Of a stretch of DNA of 64,000 bases, positions 10,615 to 22,335 are shown piece by piece. The stretch's first letter is position 1. Every line of letters starts with the position of its first letter. The translations under genes were made by a program, and so were the position numbers. The notes under the pieces were generated by a model. It was not told the origin of the DNA. It made no database searches and worked only from the letters and a program-made list of their open reading frames with translations. The stretch spans positions 18,739,001 through 18,803,000 of the forward strand of contig JAUCBN010000001.1 in the NCBI GenBank assembly GCA_035048815.1. The letters are read 5' to 3'. This DNA comes from Abelmoschus esculentus (lineage: Eukaryota > Streptophyta > Magnoliopsida > Malvales > Malvaceae).

Positions 10615-10990
10615 TTATAGCCTAGAAAGATGATCAATAAATTGGTTTTCTATGCCCTTCCTATCTATCACCTCTAAATCAAATTTTTGCAACAGTAGTA
10701 TCCATCTAATAAGACTAGGTTTAGTATCCTTTTTAGTCACTAAGTACTTAATAGCTGAGTGATCGGTGTGAACAATGACTTTAGATCCTATCAAGTATGA
10801 CCTAAACTTGTCAAATGCAAATACCACGACAATTAGCTCTTTCTCTTTGGTAGTATAGTTAAGTTGTACATCATTTAAAGTACGACTAGCATAGTAAACA
10901 ACATGAAAAATTTTACCTCGATGCTGCCCCAAGATTGCTCCCACGGTGTAATCGCTCACGTCGCACATCAGCTCGAATGATAATTTTCAA
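10615..10990 (-). pseudogene. Athila RNase H domain
   Basis: The longest open piece (117 residues) gives CDVSDYTVGAILGQ, ASRTLNDVQLNYTTKEKELI, a VHTDHSAIKYL motif and the closing KGIENQFIDHLSRL. These hold the acidic residues typical of Ty3/gypsy RNase H: Asp in CDVSD, Glu in KEKEL and Asp in HTDHS. This domain removes the RNA of the RNA-DNA hybrid. Upstream it is separated by frameshifts from the reverse transcriptase. Confidence 0.8.
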
Positions 10991-11085
10991 TCCGGGAGAA
11001 AAACAACGGGTGCAATGATCAGGCTTCACTTTAGGTCTGTGAAAGCACCATGATATTTTTGATTGAACACAAAAGACTGGTTTTA

Positions 11086-11806
11086 CTACAACAGCATGCA
11101 CAAGGGCTTGGAGATTTTAGAGAAATTCTTGATGAATCTCCGATAGAATCTCGTGTGTCCAATGAAACTTATACCCTTGACATTTGTTGGTGGTGATAGC
11201 TTCTCGATCACCTCGATCTTAGCTTTGTCGATCTCAATGCCTTTGTGTGAAATTTTATGGCCCAACACAATACCTTCTGTCACCCTGAAGTGATATTTCT
11301 CCTAATTTAGCACAAGGTCAGCTTCTTTGTATCGCTTCAAGACCTTTGCCAAATTAACAAAATAATTCTGAAAACTATCGCTGGAAACAGAAAAATCATC
11401 CATGAATATCTGAAGAGAGTCCTCAACCATATCATAGAATATAGCTTGCATGTAGCTGGAAAGTTGGCGGGGCATTACACAATCTAAAGGGCATCTTCCG
11501 AAAAGCACAAGTTCCATAAGGACAAGTGAAAGTGGTCTTTTTTTGATCCTCCGGTGCGATGGAAATGTGGTTATAACACGAATATCCATCTAAGAAACAA
11601 TAGTAAGCCTTGCCCTCTGACTGATCTAATATTTGATCGATGAATGGTAGAAGATAGTAGTCCTTCTTCATAGCTTTGTTGAGCTTACGATAGTCCATAC
11701 AAATCCTCCATCGAGTCACTACTCGCATCGGCAATAGCCCATTGTCTTTATTGCTCACAAAGATTGTACCTTCTTTCTTGGAACACATTGAACCAGGCTC
11801 ACCCAT
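11086..11806 (-). pseudogene. Athila reverse transcriptase
   Basis: Three overlapping frame pieces give the domain in order: GWRICMDYRKLN-like start with MDYRKLNKAMKKDYYLLPFIDQ, FLDGYSCYNHISIAPEDQ, TTFTCPYGTCAFRKMPF, the catalytic IFMDDFSV, and VLGHKISHKGIEIDKAKIEV of the thumb. The FMDD core is intact, but at least two frameshifts (near 11450 and 11290) break the reading frame. In the family this enzyme copies the element RNA from the tRNA-Asp primer. Copy 2 has FMDN at the same place. Confidence 0.85.
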
Positions 11807-11922
11807 AAACTATTCGATATTGGGTAAATAACTTCTATATCAAGCTATTTGATAATCTCCTTCATAACAACTTGCTTCATAATGGGGTTGATTCTATATT
11901 ATGGCTCTATGGATTTGTCATG

Positions 11923-12794
11923 TCATTCCTCCAGAAGTATCTTATGCAAACAGATGGTCAGACTAATCCCTTTTAAATCTGCCACGGTCCATCCTATTGC
12001 TCGTTTATGTTGTGACAAAATGACAAGTAGACTTTTCTCTCGATCAAAATTAAGATTTGCAGAAATAGTAACAGGCAGTGTCTTGTCTTCACCCAGATAA
12101 ACATACTTAAGATGTTGTGGCAAAATCTTCAGCTCCAGCTTGGGTGCATTAAGTAACAAAGGCTTGGGAGGAATGAATTCCTCAAAATCAAGAGGTTCGA
12201 AGCTTAAATGATTTCTAGCTATCAGTAGACTAGATTGGAGTTCATTCAATAAAAATTCACCAGCTTCCTCCTCATCTTATTTTATGATCTCTTCATAGTC
12301 ATCCAGTTGAACAAAATTGTTGTGACAAAACTGATCAGCTTCCATTGACAGCTCAGAGTCTGCTTCTAAAATGCTTCGGCATTCTTCAGAATCATCTACG
12401 TACTTAAGAGAATTGTTGATATTTATGGTCAATCTTTGATCTGCTACTCGCATAGTAAGCTCACCCTTCTCACAATCATGAGAATACGGCCGGTTGCTAA
12501 GAAAGGCCTCTTTAAGATAATGGGTGCATTAGTATCAACCTCGTAATCAAGTATGAGGAAGTCGGCTACAAACACGAATTTTTCCATCGTCACTGTGACA
12601 TCTTCGATCTTCCCCTCGAGTCTCATATGGGAACGATCGGCTAGTTGTAATAGGACAGATATGGGTCTCATATCTCTCATAACGAGCCTCACAAAAATTG
12701 TCTCAAACTTCTCCACTTTCCGCTTCTTCTTGACTATCTCCTTGAGAAATTTTGCGTAAGTGGGCATTTGGTATTGCCTCCAAGAGTGGGACAT
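11923..12794 (-). pseudogene. Athila protease region, active-site segment deleted
   Basis: The minus strand encodes MPTYAKFLKEIVKKKRKVEKF, then VLLQLADRSHMRLEG, DFLILDYEVDTNAPIIL and RPFLATGR, the typical flanks of the Athila/Tat aspartic protease. The part holding the active site (DLGSSVNLM in copy 2) is missing between VEKFET and RLVMRDMRP. A linker follows (11923-12249) with FEPLDFEEFIPPKP and LGEDKTLPVTISANL, leading to the reverse transcriptase. Between 12250 and 12440 several stops break the frame. Confidence 0.75.
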
Positions 12795-12857
12795 TTATGT
12801 ATAATTTATCTAGTTTATCCACAAGCTTCTTGAACTAAATTTCTTCATTTTGCTTCT

Positions 12858-13690
12858 TCATCCTCTAGGGAAAGGGTGGGGGGGTCTAACTTGTTCCACT
12901 GGTGGTGTAGATACTGGTTTTGCCATGGCATTTTTGCTTGCTCCATCAGCAGGTTCCTTCGTCAAACCTTCCTCCTGGTGATTTTCCTCGAGAACTTGCT
13001 TAGGCATTTCTTCTTGCACATGTTTGGGTAAGGAATCATCAAACTTCTTCCCCCCAAACTTATCTTGTTTATTAAGTTGAGTGTCACTCCTTAGTGTGAT
13101 CACGCTACATTGCTCTTTACCATGTGGATTAGTGACTTTAGTGTCACTCGGTAGTCATCCATGCTGACGCTCTTCTAATGTCGTGGCAATTTGGCCAGCC
13201 TGACTCTCCAGATTTCACAATGAAGCACTGTGGCTTTGCAGTAGGGTTCCTTGGTACTTGATAGCAGTTGTATGCTCTTGAAGTATCGTCTTGGTACTTA
13301 GAATGAATTCTTGCATGGTTGCTTCCAAAGAACTAGTATTCGATGATGATGACGCCCCCTTGTTCTGATTATGCCAAGGCATAGTCGACTTAAAATTCTA
13401 GGGCTCATTCTAATTTTGAGCTGAGGGATTAGGATTGATGGATCCTTGATTTCCCCATGAGAAATTCGGATGTTGACGCCATCCTGGATTATAGGTGTTC
13501 GAGTAGGTACTGTTGTTGCTTCTGTTGAAATTGCTTACATAATTGTTGTCTTCTTTGTCCTTGAGTACTTAGAATGAATTCTTGCATGGATCATAGTTGT
13601 ACGTTGAGTACGTCTTCTTTGTCGAAACAAACGCTCAATTTCAGGCACTATAGGATAGAGAGGTCTACCAGTAAACCTTCTTGACATGCA
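12858..13690 (-). pseudogene. Athila gag, C-terminal part with large internal deletion
   Basis: Read from 13690 down, the sequence starts near the gag start (homologous to about 54100 in copy 2), then jumps past the capsid core and zinc knuckle to the C-terminal linker (NRSNNSTYSNTYNPGWRQHP-like, 13440-13540), then to the basic/acidic tail (12858-13103). About 0.9 kb present in copy 2 is missing. The joint at 13561-13589 holds a short filler copied from 13293-13318. Confidence 0.6.
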
Positions 13691-13800
13691 CTGATAAAAA
13701 CGCTGAAAAGAAAAACAAGAAAAACAAGTAAAACAAAACTAGAAAAAGTAAAACAAAAATGCCACGGTAAAATTGAAAAACTTTACTCGTTCTAGATCCT

Positions 13801-13814
13801 GGGAAACGGTGCCA
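13801..13814 (-). other. Primer-binding site, tRNA-Asp type (degenerate)
   Basis: On the minus strand TGGCACCGTTTCCC corresponds to the tRNA-Asp complement with two or three changes. It lies next to the LTR end at 13821. Confidence 0.7.
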
Positions 13815-13820
13815 AAATAT

Positions 13821-15557
13821 TAGTGATCGTCCGTGTATTGCTATAAAATTTTGCAATTCACATATGTGCAAGTAATAAGGGGTGAGTGAGTATCATTCCT
13901 ACGAGGATCTATGGTAAAGTATAAGTTAAATTTATCAAGGCAAAAAAGGTGTCACTTAACTAAAAAGGAAAATAAAGATAAAGATATAAACAGGTGGAAA
14001 TGGATATGTACGGTGAAAGTGTATTGGTGAAATGTTATGGAAATTTCAGAATATAAGCAACTAAAATATGCCAAGGCAAAATCGAATGGATGGTGATGGC
14101 AAGATAGGAGTGTGGAAGTGGTGTGTGGAATGTATAGTAATGTGATTGCAAGAGAACATGTAAAACAAAGGAAGCAGTTTGTAAATGTTTAGGCAAAAAT
14201 AGGATACAAGAACATGTTTAAGCAATATGTTATACTAACCCTCTATTGATGAGCTCTCCTGGGAATTTATTGGTGGAGGTTCCTATGGACTTCTTAACCT
14301 TACTCCTACTAACATATAGCAGCTATGGTGTATATTTACTCGACAAAGGTTTCTAAAATATTCCTGCTCTCTCGAGTCATAGGAATCTAACAAACTAAAA
14401 TGCCACGACATCTGCTTCCGATCTCAGCAACGACAGTAGCCTACCGATAAAGCACACTCCTTTTAGTCATTGAAACCGTCACTTAAGTCTCTCTCGAGCA
14501 CCTAAGATTAGATTAGGCTCTGGTTACTATCCGAAGCCCATTGCTCACGTAGATCCTCCCTTAGCTCCTCTCGAATGTTCTAAGGATCTATAGCTAGGTT
14601 TCTCTCGAACACCTAACATGCACCTAAACACAGGACACTCTCATGTCTCTTACAAAACTTGGATAATTAACAACAATGAGCAAAGAAAATACACAAACAC
14701 ATAAAAGACTATATATTAATAAAAAACAAAAGTTAATCATCCAAAGTAGTAAAACACCTAAATAAAGCAACACATGGTGATGCGAAAATTAAAGATAACA
14801 TCATCCACAAACATCTTTAAACATTCACCATCTTCCTCTTAAAAGTATATGAAAAATAAAACAAAGGAGGATAGAAGACACCCTCGGTTGCATAGGCCAC
14901 CGACTCTTAAACCTCCATGGGACGCCTTAGCGTGCTAGCCCCTCTCGGGTGCCTACCACACCAATCCCTTTGAGCTCTATTAATGGAGGACACTTCCGCC
15001 GGAGTTTGAAGGAGAAAGATGGAAGCTTTCCTCTGCCACAAACCACTTCAAAGGTGCCTTTTTTGTGTTCTAGCTCCCAAAAATGGCCTATCAAATGTCT
15101 CTTTAGTGAAAATTCCAGTTCTACCCCTATTCACGTGATGAAATTTTTGGCATGGTGAAATTGTCCCCTACTAAGGTGGTTGTGGTCCCCTAAAGTAGTG
15201 GTTATCGCCAGGCTGTAATGGCACCAGCTGACATTCCTCTCAAAATATCTTCTTGTCGTTTAGCTCACTATAGGAGGTCTCCAGATCTACCATGGCATTT
15301 CCCTATAGCTATTCTTCCGCGAATGCCATAACAAATTTCCTCAACTTTTATTTTGCTTTACCTGCACAAAACAACCCTAAAGCACTACCTTTCTTGTGAA
15401 ATAGCACCCGCTATTACACTAAAATGCCAAGGCATAACCTAAATACTACATGCAATGATATGAACCTAAATGTATCTAAATGATCCTAAATGAGCTTAAG
15501 AACACTCAATAACTTAAGTAAAAATACCTGAAATATAACATTTTTGTGGAGTTATCA
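13821..15557 (-). repeat. Athila LTR, copy 1 (5' LTR)
   Basis: On the minus strand it starts TGATAACTCCACAAAAATG at 15557 and runs 1737 bp to the primer site. It matches 54282-57379 of copy 2 (without its insert) at about nine bases in ten over a 200-base stretch compared by eye. TGCCAAGGCA occurs at 14069-14078 and 15425-15434. Confidence 0.85.
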
Positions 15558-16411
15558 TTCACCTTTAAGTATATTAGTAGAACTAACTTTGCCTAAAGTG
15601 CCTTTTAACACACTAGATTCCTTTTGGTGATCTTACTTAATCTTAGAAAGTAAATTACGCATGCCAATATTTTTCTTTTTTATTTCCTCAAATTTCTCAT
15701 GCAGATTTTTAAATTTACTCTCTAATTCTAGATTAGTTTTAGCTAAGGGATCATTTTCATTCTTTAAATCTAAAAGCATCTTTTTATTTTTCTTAAGAGA
15801 TTCCTTATACTCTAAAACTAATTCATTATAAGAAAGATCATTGCAAGAGGATTCGAGGGTTACCTTTGGCTCATCAAGAGACATGAGACACAAGTTGGCT
15901 ACTTCATCTTCACCGGATGATGACTCTTCACCGCTCCAAGTAGTAACCTAAGTCTTGTACTTTTTCTTCTTCTCGAACCCTTTATTCTTGTAATAAGGGC
16001 AATCGGTTTGAATGTTACCTAGTTTCTTGCACTCATAGAAAATGATTTGGTCACTTTCATATTCTTTGCTCCTCTTTTTGAAGTCATTCTTTCTTTGGAA
16101 TCTTTTATTGCTACTTGACCTTATTAGGCGTGTGAACCATTTGGCTACCATAGCCAATTCTTCTAATTCCTCTTCTTTACTTGTATTGTAAATCTCTAGG
16201 GATAGAGAGACCTTGAGGAAAATCTCTTGTTTTCTTACTTCTACCTCTTCCTTCTCCATAATCTTCTCATCTTTCTTATTTTCTTTTTCTCTTCCTCTCT
16301 TCATAATCTCGTGGGTGAGAAGTAATCCCACGAGAGCATCGAGCTTTAAGGTCTTCAAGTATTTGTCTTCTATGACAGCGGTTCTCTTGTTATCCCAAGA
16401 CTCGAGAAGAG
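15558..16411 (-). pseudogene. Copia-type gag, copy 1, C-terminal part
   Basis: The minus frames encode KTLKLDALVGLLLTHEIMKRG followed by a lysine/glutamate-rich stretch, as in the UBN2-type gag of Ty1/copia elements. A zinc-knuckle-like FYECKKLGNIQTDCPYYKN has lost the first cysteine and the histidine. A coiled-coil segment follows (15633-15893) with NELVLEYKESLKKNKKMLL. The N-terminal part is at 31212-31490, beyond the solo LTR. The Athila LTR cuts the gene at 15557. Confidence 0.75.
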
Positions 16412-18182
16412 TGTAACATCTCAGTTTGGGGACTAGTGGTTTGAGTGTTGGTTAGGGAGGATTCAATTCGGATCGAATCGGATTTCTTCGGTTCATTAAT
16501 TCCGGGTAATAAAAATAATAATAATTTAATCGGATAAATAATAAATATGTAGAAAGGTTTTAAAAATGTTAAAATAGTATTCTTAAGTTAAAGGAATGTT
16601 ATTTGAGTTTTAATTTGATTTAGTTAAACTTAATTAAACTACTAGTGACTAAATTGTAAGTTTTGGAAGGTTTAGGGTTAAATTGAATTTTTTGGAAATT
16701 TGGAATTTTTAGTTACTAAATTGAAAATTAATCCAAAGCTTAGAATCCTTAGAGGGCCATTAACCCAAATTATTATAATTAAAGATCATCCACCAAAATT
16801 AGTTTTTAATTAGTTTTTTATTATAAGTTATTTTTATTTTTTTTTCAACTTCTCATTTTCTCATCTTTTCTCCTAACTTTTCTCTCCATTTTCTCTCCAA
16901 GATTTCTTCAATTACTTGTTGGATTATTCTCCATTTTAATCAAGATTTATCTCATTTTACTCATCATTTCATTCTCTACAAAACCTACCCATTTATTTTA
17001 CAAAATCATCATCCATTTTCAAGGAAAATCAAGAGAATAATTTACATCTTTGGGTGGAACTAATCTCAAAGGTAATTTCTGATTTCTCTTCATTTCTAAG
17101 GTTCTTTATTTGATATTCCTAAGTATTTGGCTTTCAAATCAACAATCCTAACTGAATTTCATATTTTAATTCAAGATTTTAATGTTTTTGGGGAATTTTC
17201 AAGAAACTAGATTAGATCTAATTCAAATATGTAATTAGGATGATTTCCTATGAAATTAAACTTACTTTGATTATTACTTGAGTCTTTAATTGATGGCACA
17301 TTATTTTAATCTTGGAATAATTGAATCGGTGTTGTTTAGAGGTGGTTTTCGGTTGTTTTATGGGTTGTTTTAGGTGCTCTACTTTTGCTCGAGGTATAAG
17401 GATTGTTTAAATGTATTTTTAGTTCATAATTGAGGAGGTTTAGATGTTAGATTCATTAGGTTAGGGGTTGATGTTGTTTCGGATGCATTTTGGCTTAGTT
17501 ATCGGTCGTTTCGGCTTAGTTTTCGGTAGCTTTGTGGAGGTTAAATGTGGCTGCTATGTTGAGCATGTTTTGATGTGTATATGCTCTATTTTTAATATTG
17601 TAGAGGAAGTGAAAGAAGTCTCTTAAGTGGCTGGTGCATTGGCATTGCCGTTGGAGTATCGGTGAATGCTCGTTTCACTTGTCGGTGAGTGAATTTTAGT
17701 TAAAAGTGTTTCGCAATCGAACGGTTCTATTTTAGGAAATATGGAATAGTTAAAAACTTTCCTTAGTTCAAGAGTAAATGTATTAAGGTTTTTAATGTAT
17801 TTTCCTAAGTTTCGGCTATTTTATTAATGGCTTTGAGGAAGATGATTTCATAGAGTTTTTGTTGAAAATATATAACTTGGACTTTTAAATGATGCATGGA
17901 TGTATTAATTGTTTTAAATGTATGGTTTAGAAAGACATTCATGGCTTATGAAAGCATGAAAATGAATTGCAACAATATGTGTTTATTTGTCTTACATTTG
18001 ATTAAGCCGTTGAGCATGATTTTGATTCACTTGATAAACATATTATGACTGCATTATGAGCAGCAAATTGACATGCATGATTGGAATGATATTGGCTTAT
18101 TGACACTAACATTAGTTACGAATACAAATGAAATGTCATTAGGATTAAGTGCACTATAAAGATTATGAGAATAATGATGTTG

Positions 18183-18438
18183 CCTACACGTAAACAAGGG
18201 TGACTTTGTATCGGACCGAACGTGTAGAGCTTGCCTACACGTAAACAAGGGTGACTTTGTGTCCGACTGTGCGTGTAGAGCTTGCCTATATGTAAACAAG
18301 GGGGACTTCGTGTCCAACCGTGCATATAGATTACCCTACATAGACAAGGGTGACTTTGTGTCCGACCGTGCGTAGTGGGATAACATGTATACAGGGTGAG
18401 TATGTGTCTGATCGATGCATGTTGAGACCAAGAGTCTC
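18183..18438 (+). repeat. LTR tandem repeat of about 51 bp forming hairpins with changing arms
   Basis: Units share the inner text AAACAAGGGTGACTTTGTG. The arms are CTACACG/CGTGTAG (18184, 18221), the same again (18235, 18272), CTATATG/CATATAG (18286, 18323), CTAC/GTAG (18336, 18372) and AACATG/CATGTT (18382, 18418). A final small hairpin GAGAC/GTCTC is at 18424-18438. Arms differ between units but stay complementary. Confidence 0.75.
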
Positions 18439-19131
18439 CAATTATGATAAGGAATCCGAGTATTTGATGAGCTAAAGGTTCACAATATGTTGTCACTAGA
18501 ATGTCAATATGCATGATACATGAAATGATTTGGTTATATAGATGAGCATGATTTGATCAAGCATACTTTTGTTTAGCATAGAAAGTGCAAGTGATGTTTG
18601 AAATTGGTTTTAATGTTGCATTGATGAACTTATGTTTAGAGCTACCTCACTAAGCATATTTTGCTTAAGCTTTTTTTTCATCTTTATAGAAAAATAAAGG
18701 CATTAAAGGCAACAATAGGAGCAAGAGATCCAAGGGGAAGGCTTAATACATTTTGGTATGATTTGGCAAAAATAAGTAGTACTTGGCAATGTATAAACCC
18801 TTTACTTTTTGAGTGTGTTTTGGAGTTAGCAAATGAATTGTATAAACAATCTTTAAACATGCTTGCTTATTGGTTTGGTTGAATAACATGTTGTTGAATT
18901 TCCCTTGAAATATGTTTGGTTTTGTATGGTCTATGGCTTTGAGTCAAAGTTAGAGAGCATGCCTATAGATGTTATGGGGTGTTGATAGTTGTAATTAAGT
19001 GTTTAAGTGACACAATATGATTAGGGGTTATGCATTTAGATGATAATGATCATTGATTGTGATTTGGTTGATTGCAAACCACTCAAATTGTTCGAATTGT
19101 ATTCTGGAAATAGAGGGAAACACCCTGTGCT

Positions 19132-19312
19132 GGTATCGATACACCGAGGCAAATTTTGGATAGCATCGAAGCATGATGCGATACAATTACCTCACTGGTC
19201 ATCTGAGTATCGATATCGTCCAAGGCAGTATCGATACCTGTGAGCTTTGGTAGGTAATATGGTTACTATCAAGTCGCGGTATCGATACAGGGCTGTGCTA
19301 GCATTGATACCC
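19132..19312 (+). repeat. Cluster of TATCGATA palindromes in the solo LTR
   Basis: GGTATCGATAC at 19132-19142, GTATCGATA at 19206-19214, GTATCGATACC at 19228-19238 and GGTATCGATAC at 19278-19288, with degenerate copies between. The chromovirus LTRs have TTTCGAAA palindromes at the same position. Confidence 0.7.
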
Positions 19313-21251
19313 CTGACTGAAAAATGAGTTTTAAGTGTTGAAATTATATGTTAGTCACGATTATCTTGCTTTGTTCAATTATGATAGCTATTGATGTTAT
19401 TTTGAGCTAAAATTTTACATGGTTGCATAAAGTTGATTTAATTTCAAGTTGGCTAACTTAATTTGGACAAATCCTGTAACATCCCGTTTTTGGGGTTATT
19501 AGTTTAGTCTTAGTTAGGGGAATTCGATTTGGGTCGAATCGGGTTCTCCAGTTCATTAATTCCGGGAAAAATAAAATAAGGATATTTTTAATTAAGGAAA
19601 ATAATAGTTTTGGAATATGATTTGAAATATTAAAAATATGTTTCAAAATTAAAAGAAAATAATTTGGATTTTATAATGATTTTTAATTATGCTTAATTAT
19701 GCATAAATGACCAATTTGTAATTTTTGGAAAATTAGGGGATTAATTTGTAATTTTCGGCAATTATGTTATTTTAGTCTCTAAATTGAAAAGCAAGCTAAA
19801 TTTAGAACCCTTAGAAGGCCATAAACCCATTTCTAATTTTTAATGATGATTTATTCACCAAAATATATTTTTAATTACATTAATTTGGTTTTTAATCATT
19901 TTCTCACAAAACCACTTTTCTCATCTTTTTCTCTCATCTTTTTCTCTCATTTTCTCTCTACTTTCTCTTCATCTTTTCTCTTCAATTCCTTGCTGATTTT
20001 TGCATCTTTTTCCACCAAGATTACATCATTTGCATCATCCTTCCATTCTTTACAAAACCTATGCATTGATTTCATCAAATCTTCATCAAATTGCAAGGAA
20101 TCAAGAAGGGAAAAATCTCATATTTTTGGTGAATAGATCTTGAAGGTAATTTTCTGGATTTCTATTATTTTCTAAGGTTCTTTATTGAAATTCCCAAGTG
20201 TTAGCTTTCTAATCTTTGAATAAACACTTGATTCTATGTTCTTAATTTTTAGATCTAATGTTTTTGTGATGTTTTTGTGAAATCATTTTTGATCTCACTT
20301 AATGCTGGAAATTAAATGAATTCAATCATGTTTTTATGTTGATTTAATGATTAATTGAATCTTGATTTGATATCACATTAATTTAATCCTACAATAATGC
20401 AATCGGTATAGTTTTAAGGTGCTTTTCAGATGTTTTATGGACTGTTTTAGATGCCTAAATGTTGCTGGAGATATAAGGATGGTTTAGATGTGTTTTTGCA
20501 TCATAATTGAGGTGGATTAGATGTTAGATTCATTAGGTTTTGGGCTGATGTTGTTCGGATATGTTTCAGCTTTGTTTTCAGTCTTTTCGGTAGTTTTATG
20601 GTGATCGGATATGGCTGTTGGTTTGAGCATGTTATGATGTGAGAATGCTCTGTTTTTAATGTTGTAGAAGAGGTACAAGAAGAAGCTTGATTGTTGGTGT
20701 GTTAGTGCGATCATCGGAGAGCGGCGAAAGCTCGTTTTGCTTGTTGGTGAGTGGTTTCGGATTTAAAGCGAATCGCGTTTGGTACGTTCTGTTTTTGGGG
20801 GCTATGGAAGAGTGTGAAAATCTTCCATAGTTCAAGAGTAAGTGAAGTATTTGTTTTAATGAACCGATTTGAGTTTCGGCTATTTTCGACAAAGGTATTT
20901 TATTGGTAAAGTAATGGAATTTATGGAAATGTATGAGTATGTTTTGAAATAGTGCATACATGAGAGATACTTGCTGAAATGCATAGCTTATTTAGCATCC
21001 ATGATTATGGAAAACTATGAGAAATGTTTTGGAATACAATATGGTTATTTTCCTTATACATGATGGTGCCTTTGGGCATGGCTTTTTGTTCATTTGTTGA
21101 ACATATTATGCATGTATTGTGAGCAGCAAGATATCATGAACATTTGATTATGATATTGGCTTAGTGACACTACTTGAGATTCGAATATGATGACATGTCA
21201 TTAGGATTGTCTTAAGTGCACTATAATCAAAACTGAGAATACAGAATATTG

Positions 21252-21408
21252 CCTACACGTAACAAGGGTGACTTTGTGTCTAACCGTGCGTGGTAGAGCC
21301 GCCTACACGTAACAAGGGTGACTATGTGTCCGATCGTGCGTGGTAGTGCTAATGGTGACTTCGTGTCATGTTAATGGTGACTTCGTGTCATGACGAGACT
21401 ATGGTCTC
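21252..21408 (+). repeat. Hairpin repeats in the 5' LTR
   Basis: Two units with arms CTACACG and CGTGGTAG (one-base bulge) are followed by 21-22 bp repeats of AATGGTGACTTCGTGTCATG and a GAGAC/GTCTC hairpin (21395-21408). The right LTR has the same at 29270-29490 with more copies of the short repeat. Confidence 0.7.
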
Positions 21409-22127
21409 ATAGATCCGTGTATTCGGTAAGCTCAAGGTTCACATTAAAGTGGTCACTAGAATGCCAATATACATACATGAAATTGAGAAGAGATTTGAGC
21501 ATCATTTACAAATTGATTTGACAAAGTTATGTGAATTCAAGGATGCATATGATTTTAAGAATATGAACATGAGATGTTAGCATGCATGATTTAATAAAGT
21601 GTTTCAAGTTGAGGTTTCAACATGGTTTTAAATTGATGCATTGATGATTTGTGTAGAGCTTCCTCACTAAGCATGTTTGCTTAAGCTCTCTTCTCATCTA
21701 TGCAGAGAAATAAAGGCACTTGGAGCTTTGTTCGAGGCAAGGAAACCAAAGGGAAGATTCACTTGAATTTGGTATGTTTTGACAAATAATTGGGCAAAGC
21801 AATGTGTAACCCAACCCATGTGTAGTGTGTGTAATTAGGCTTTGGTTTATGTTATAATAAGACCATTATTGTTTGGATGTTAATTGTTGAACTTTGGAAT
21901 GCTTGAATGGTTGAAGCATGTTCTAGCATGTATTTGATGGATTGAGATGTTGTACATCACTTTTCTTAGGGAGCATGCCTATAGCTTGAATGAAGTCCAT
22001 GACGTAGTTAATTATGTGTTATATGTTGTTAATCATGTTTAGGATTGATGCATTTAGTGGTTTTAATTAATGGTTGAATATTGAGCTTTTGGTTTGTACT
22101 TAGTGAAATAAAACATTTGGTTCCAGA

Positions 22128-22335
22128 CCCAAAGTTTCAAAACCTTTGATTGAAGGTTCCGAAACCTTTGTCAAATAGTTTCGAAACCTTCATAAGGTTT
22201 TGGAACCTTTCGGGCAGTTTCAATTCTGGGAAGCTACTGGACGCGATGAGTTTCAAAACTTTCAAGGAAAGTTTTAAAACCTTTTTCAAAAGGTTTCGGA
22301 ACCTCTGGGAAGGTTTCGAAACCTTTGATCACCTA
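22128..22335 (+). repeat. Cluster of TTTCGAAA palindromes
   Basis: About ten full or partial copies of AAGGTTTCGAAACCTT occur; a perfect GGTTTCGAAACC is at 22312-22323. The spacing is irregular. The same cluster is at 30208-30410 (perfect at 30394-30405) and 51098-51182 (perfect at 51165-51176). Confidence 0.8.

Larger units (their letters stand above)
10000..15557 (-). mobile_element. Athila-like Ty3/gypsy element, copy 1 (truncated at 3' end)
   Basis: On the minus strand, in order: LTR (13821-15557), primer site (13801-13814), reduced gag, protease linker, reverse transcriptase, RNase H and the start of integrase. Order and motifs are those of Athila/Tat. The element ends inside integrase near 10000, so the 3' part and 3' LTR are missing. 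Copy 2 (38782-57379) has the same LTR joined at the same point of the same copia gag. Confidence 0.85.

Noticed and set aside
18650..18720. Host exon with a 3' splice site before AATAAAGGCA
   Set aside because: The same text is present in all LTRs of this family (21700, 29785, 50675), so it belongs to the LTR.
20517..20961. Minus-strand frames in chromovirus LTRs (also 28522-28978)
   Set aside because: Antisense to LTR sequence; similar only because the LTRs are copies.
22128..22335. Heat-shock elements in the LTR (TTC/GAA repeats)
   Set aside because: Heat-shock elements need GAA and TTC units with two-base spacing; here TTCGAA has no spacer and the conserved unit is the longer palindrome.
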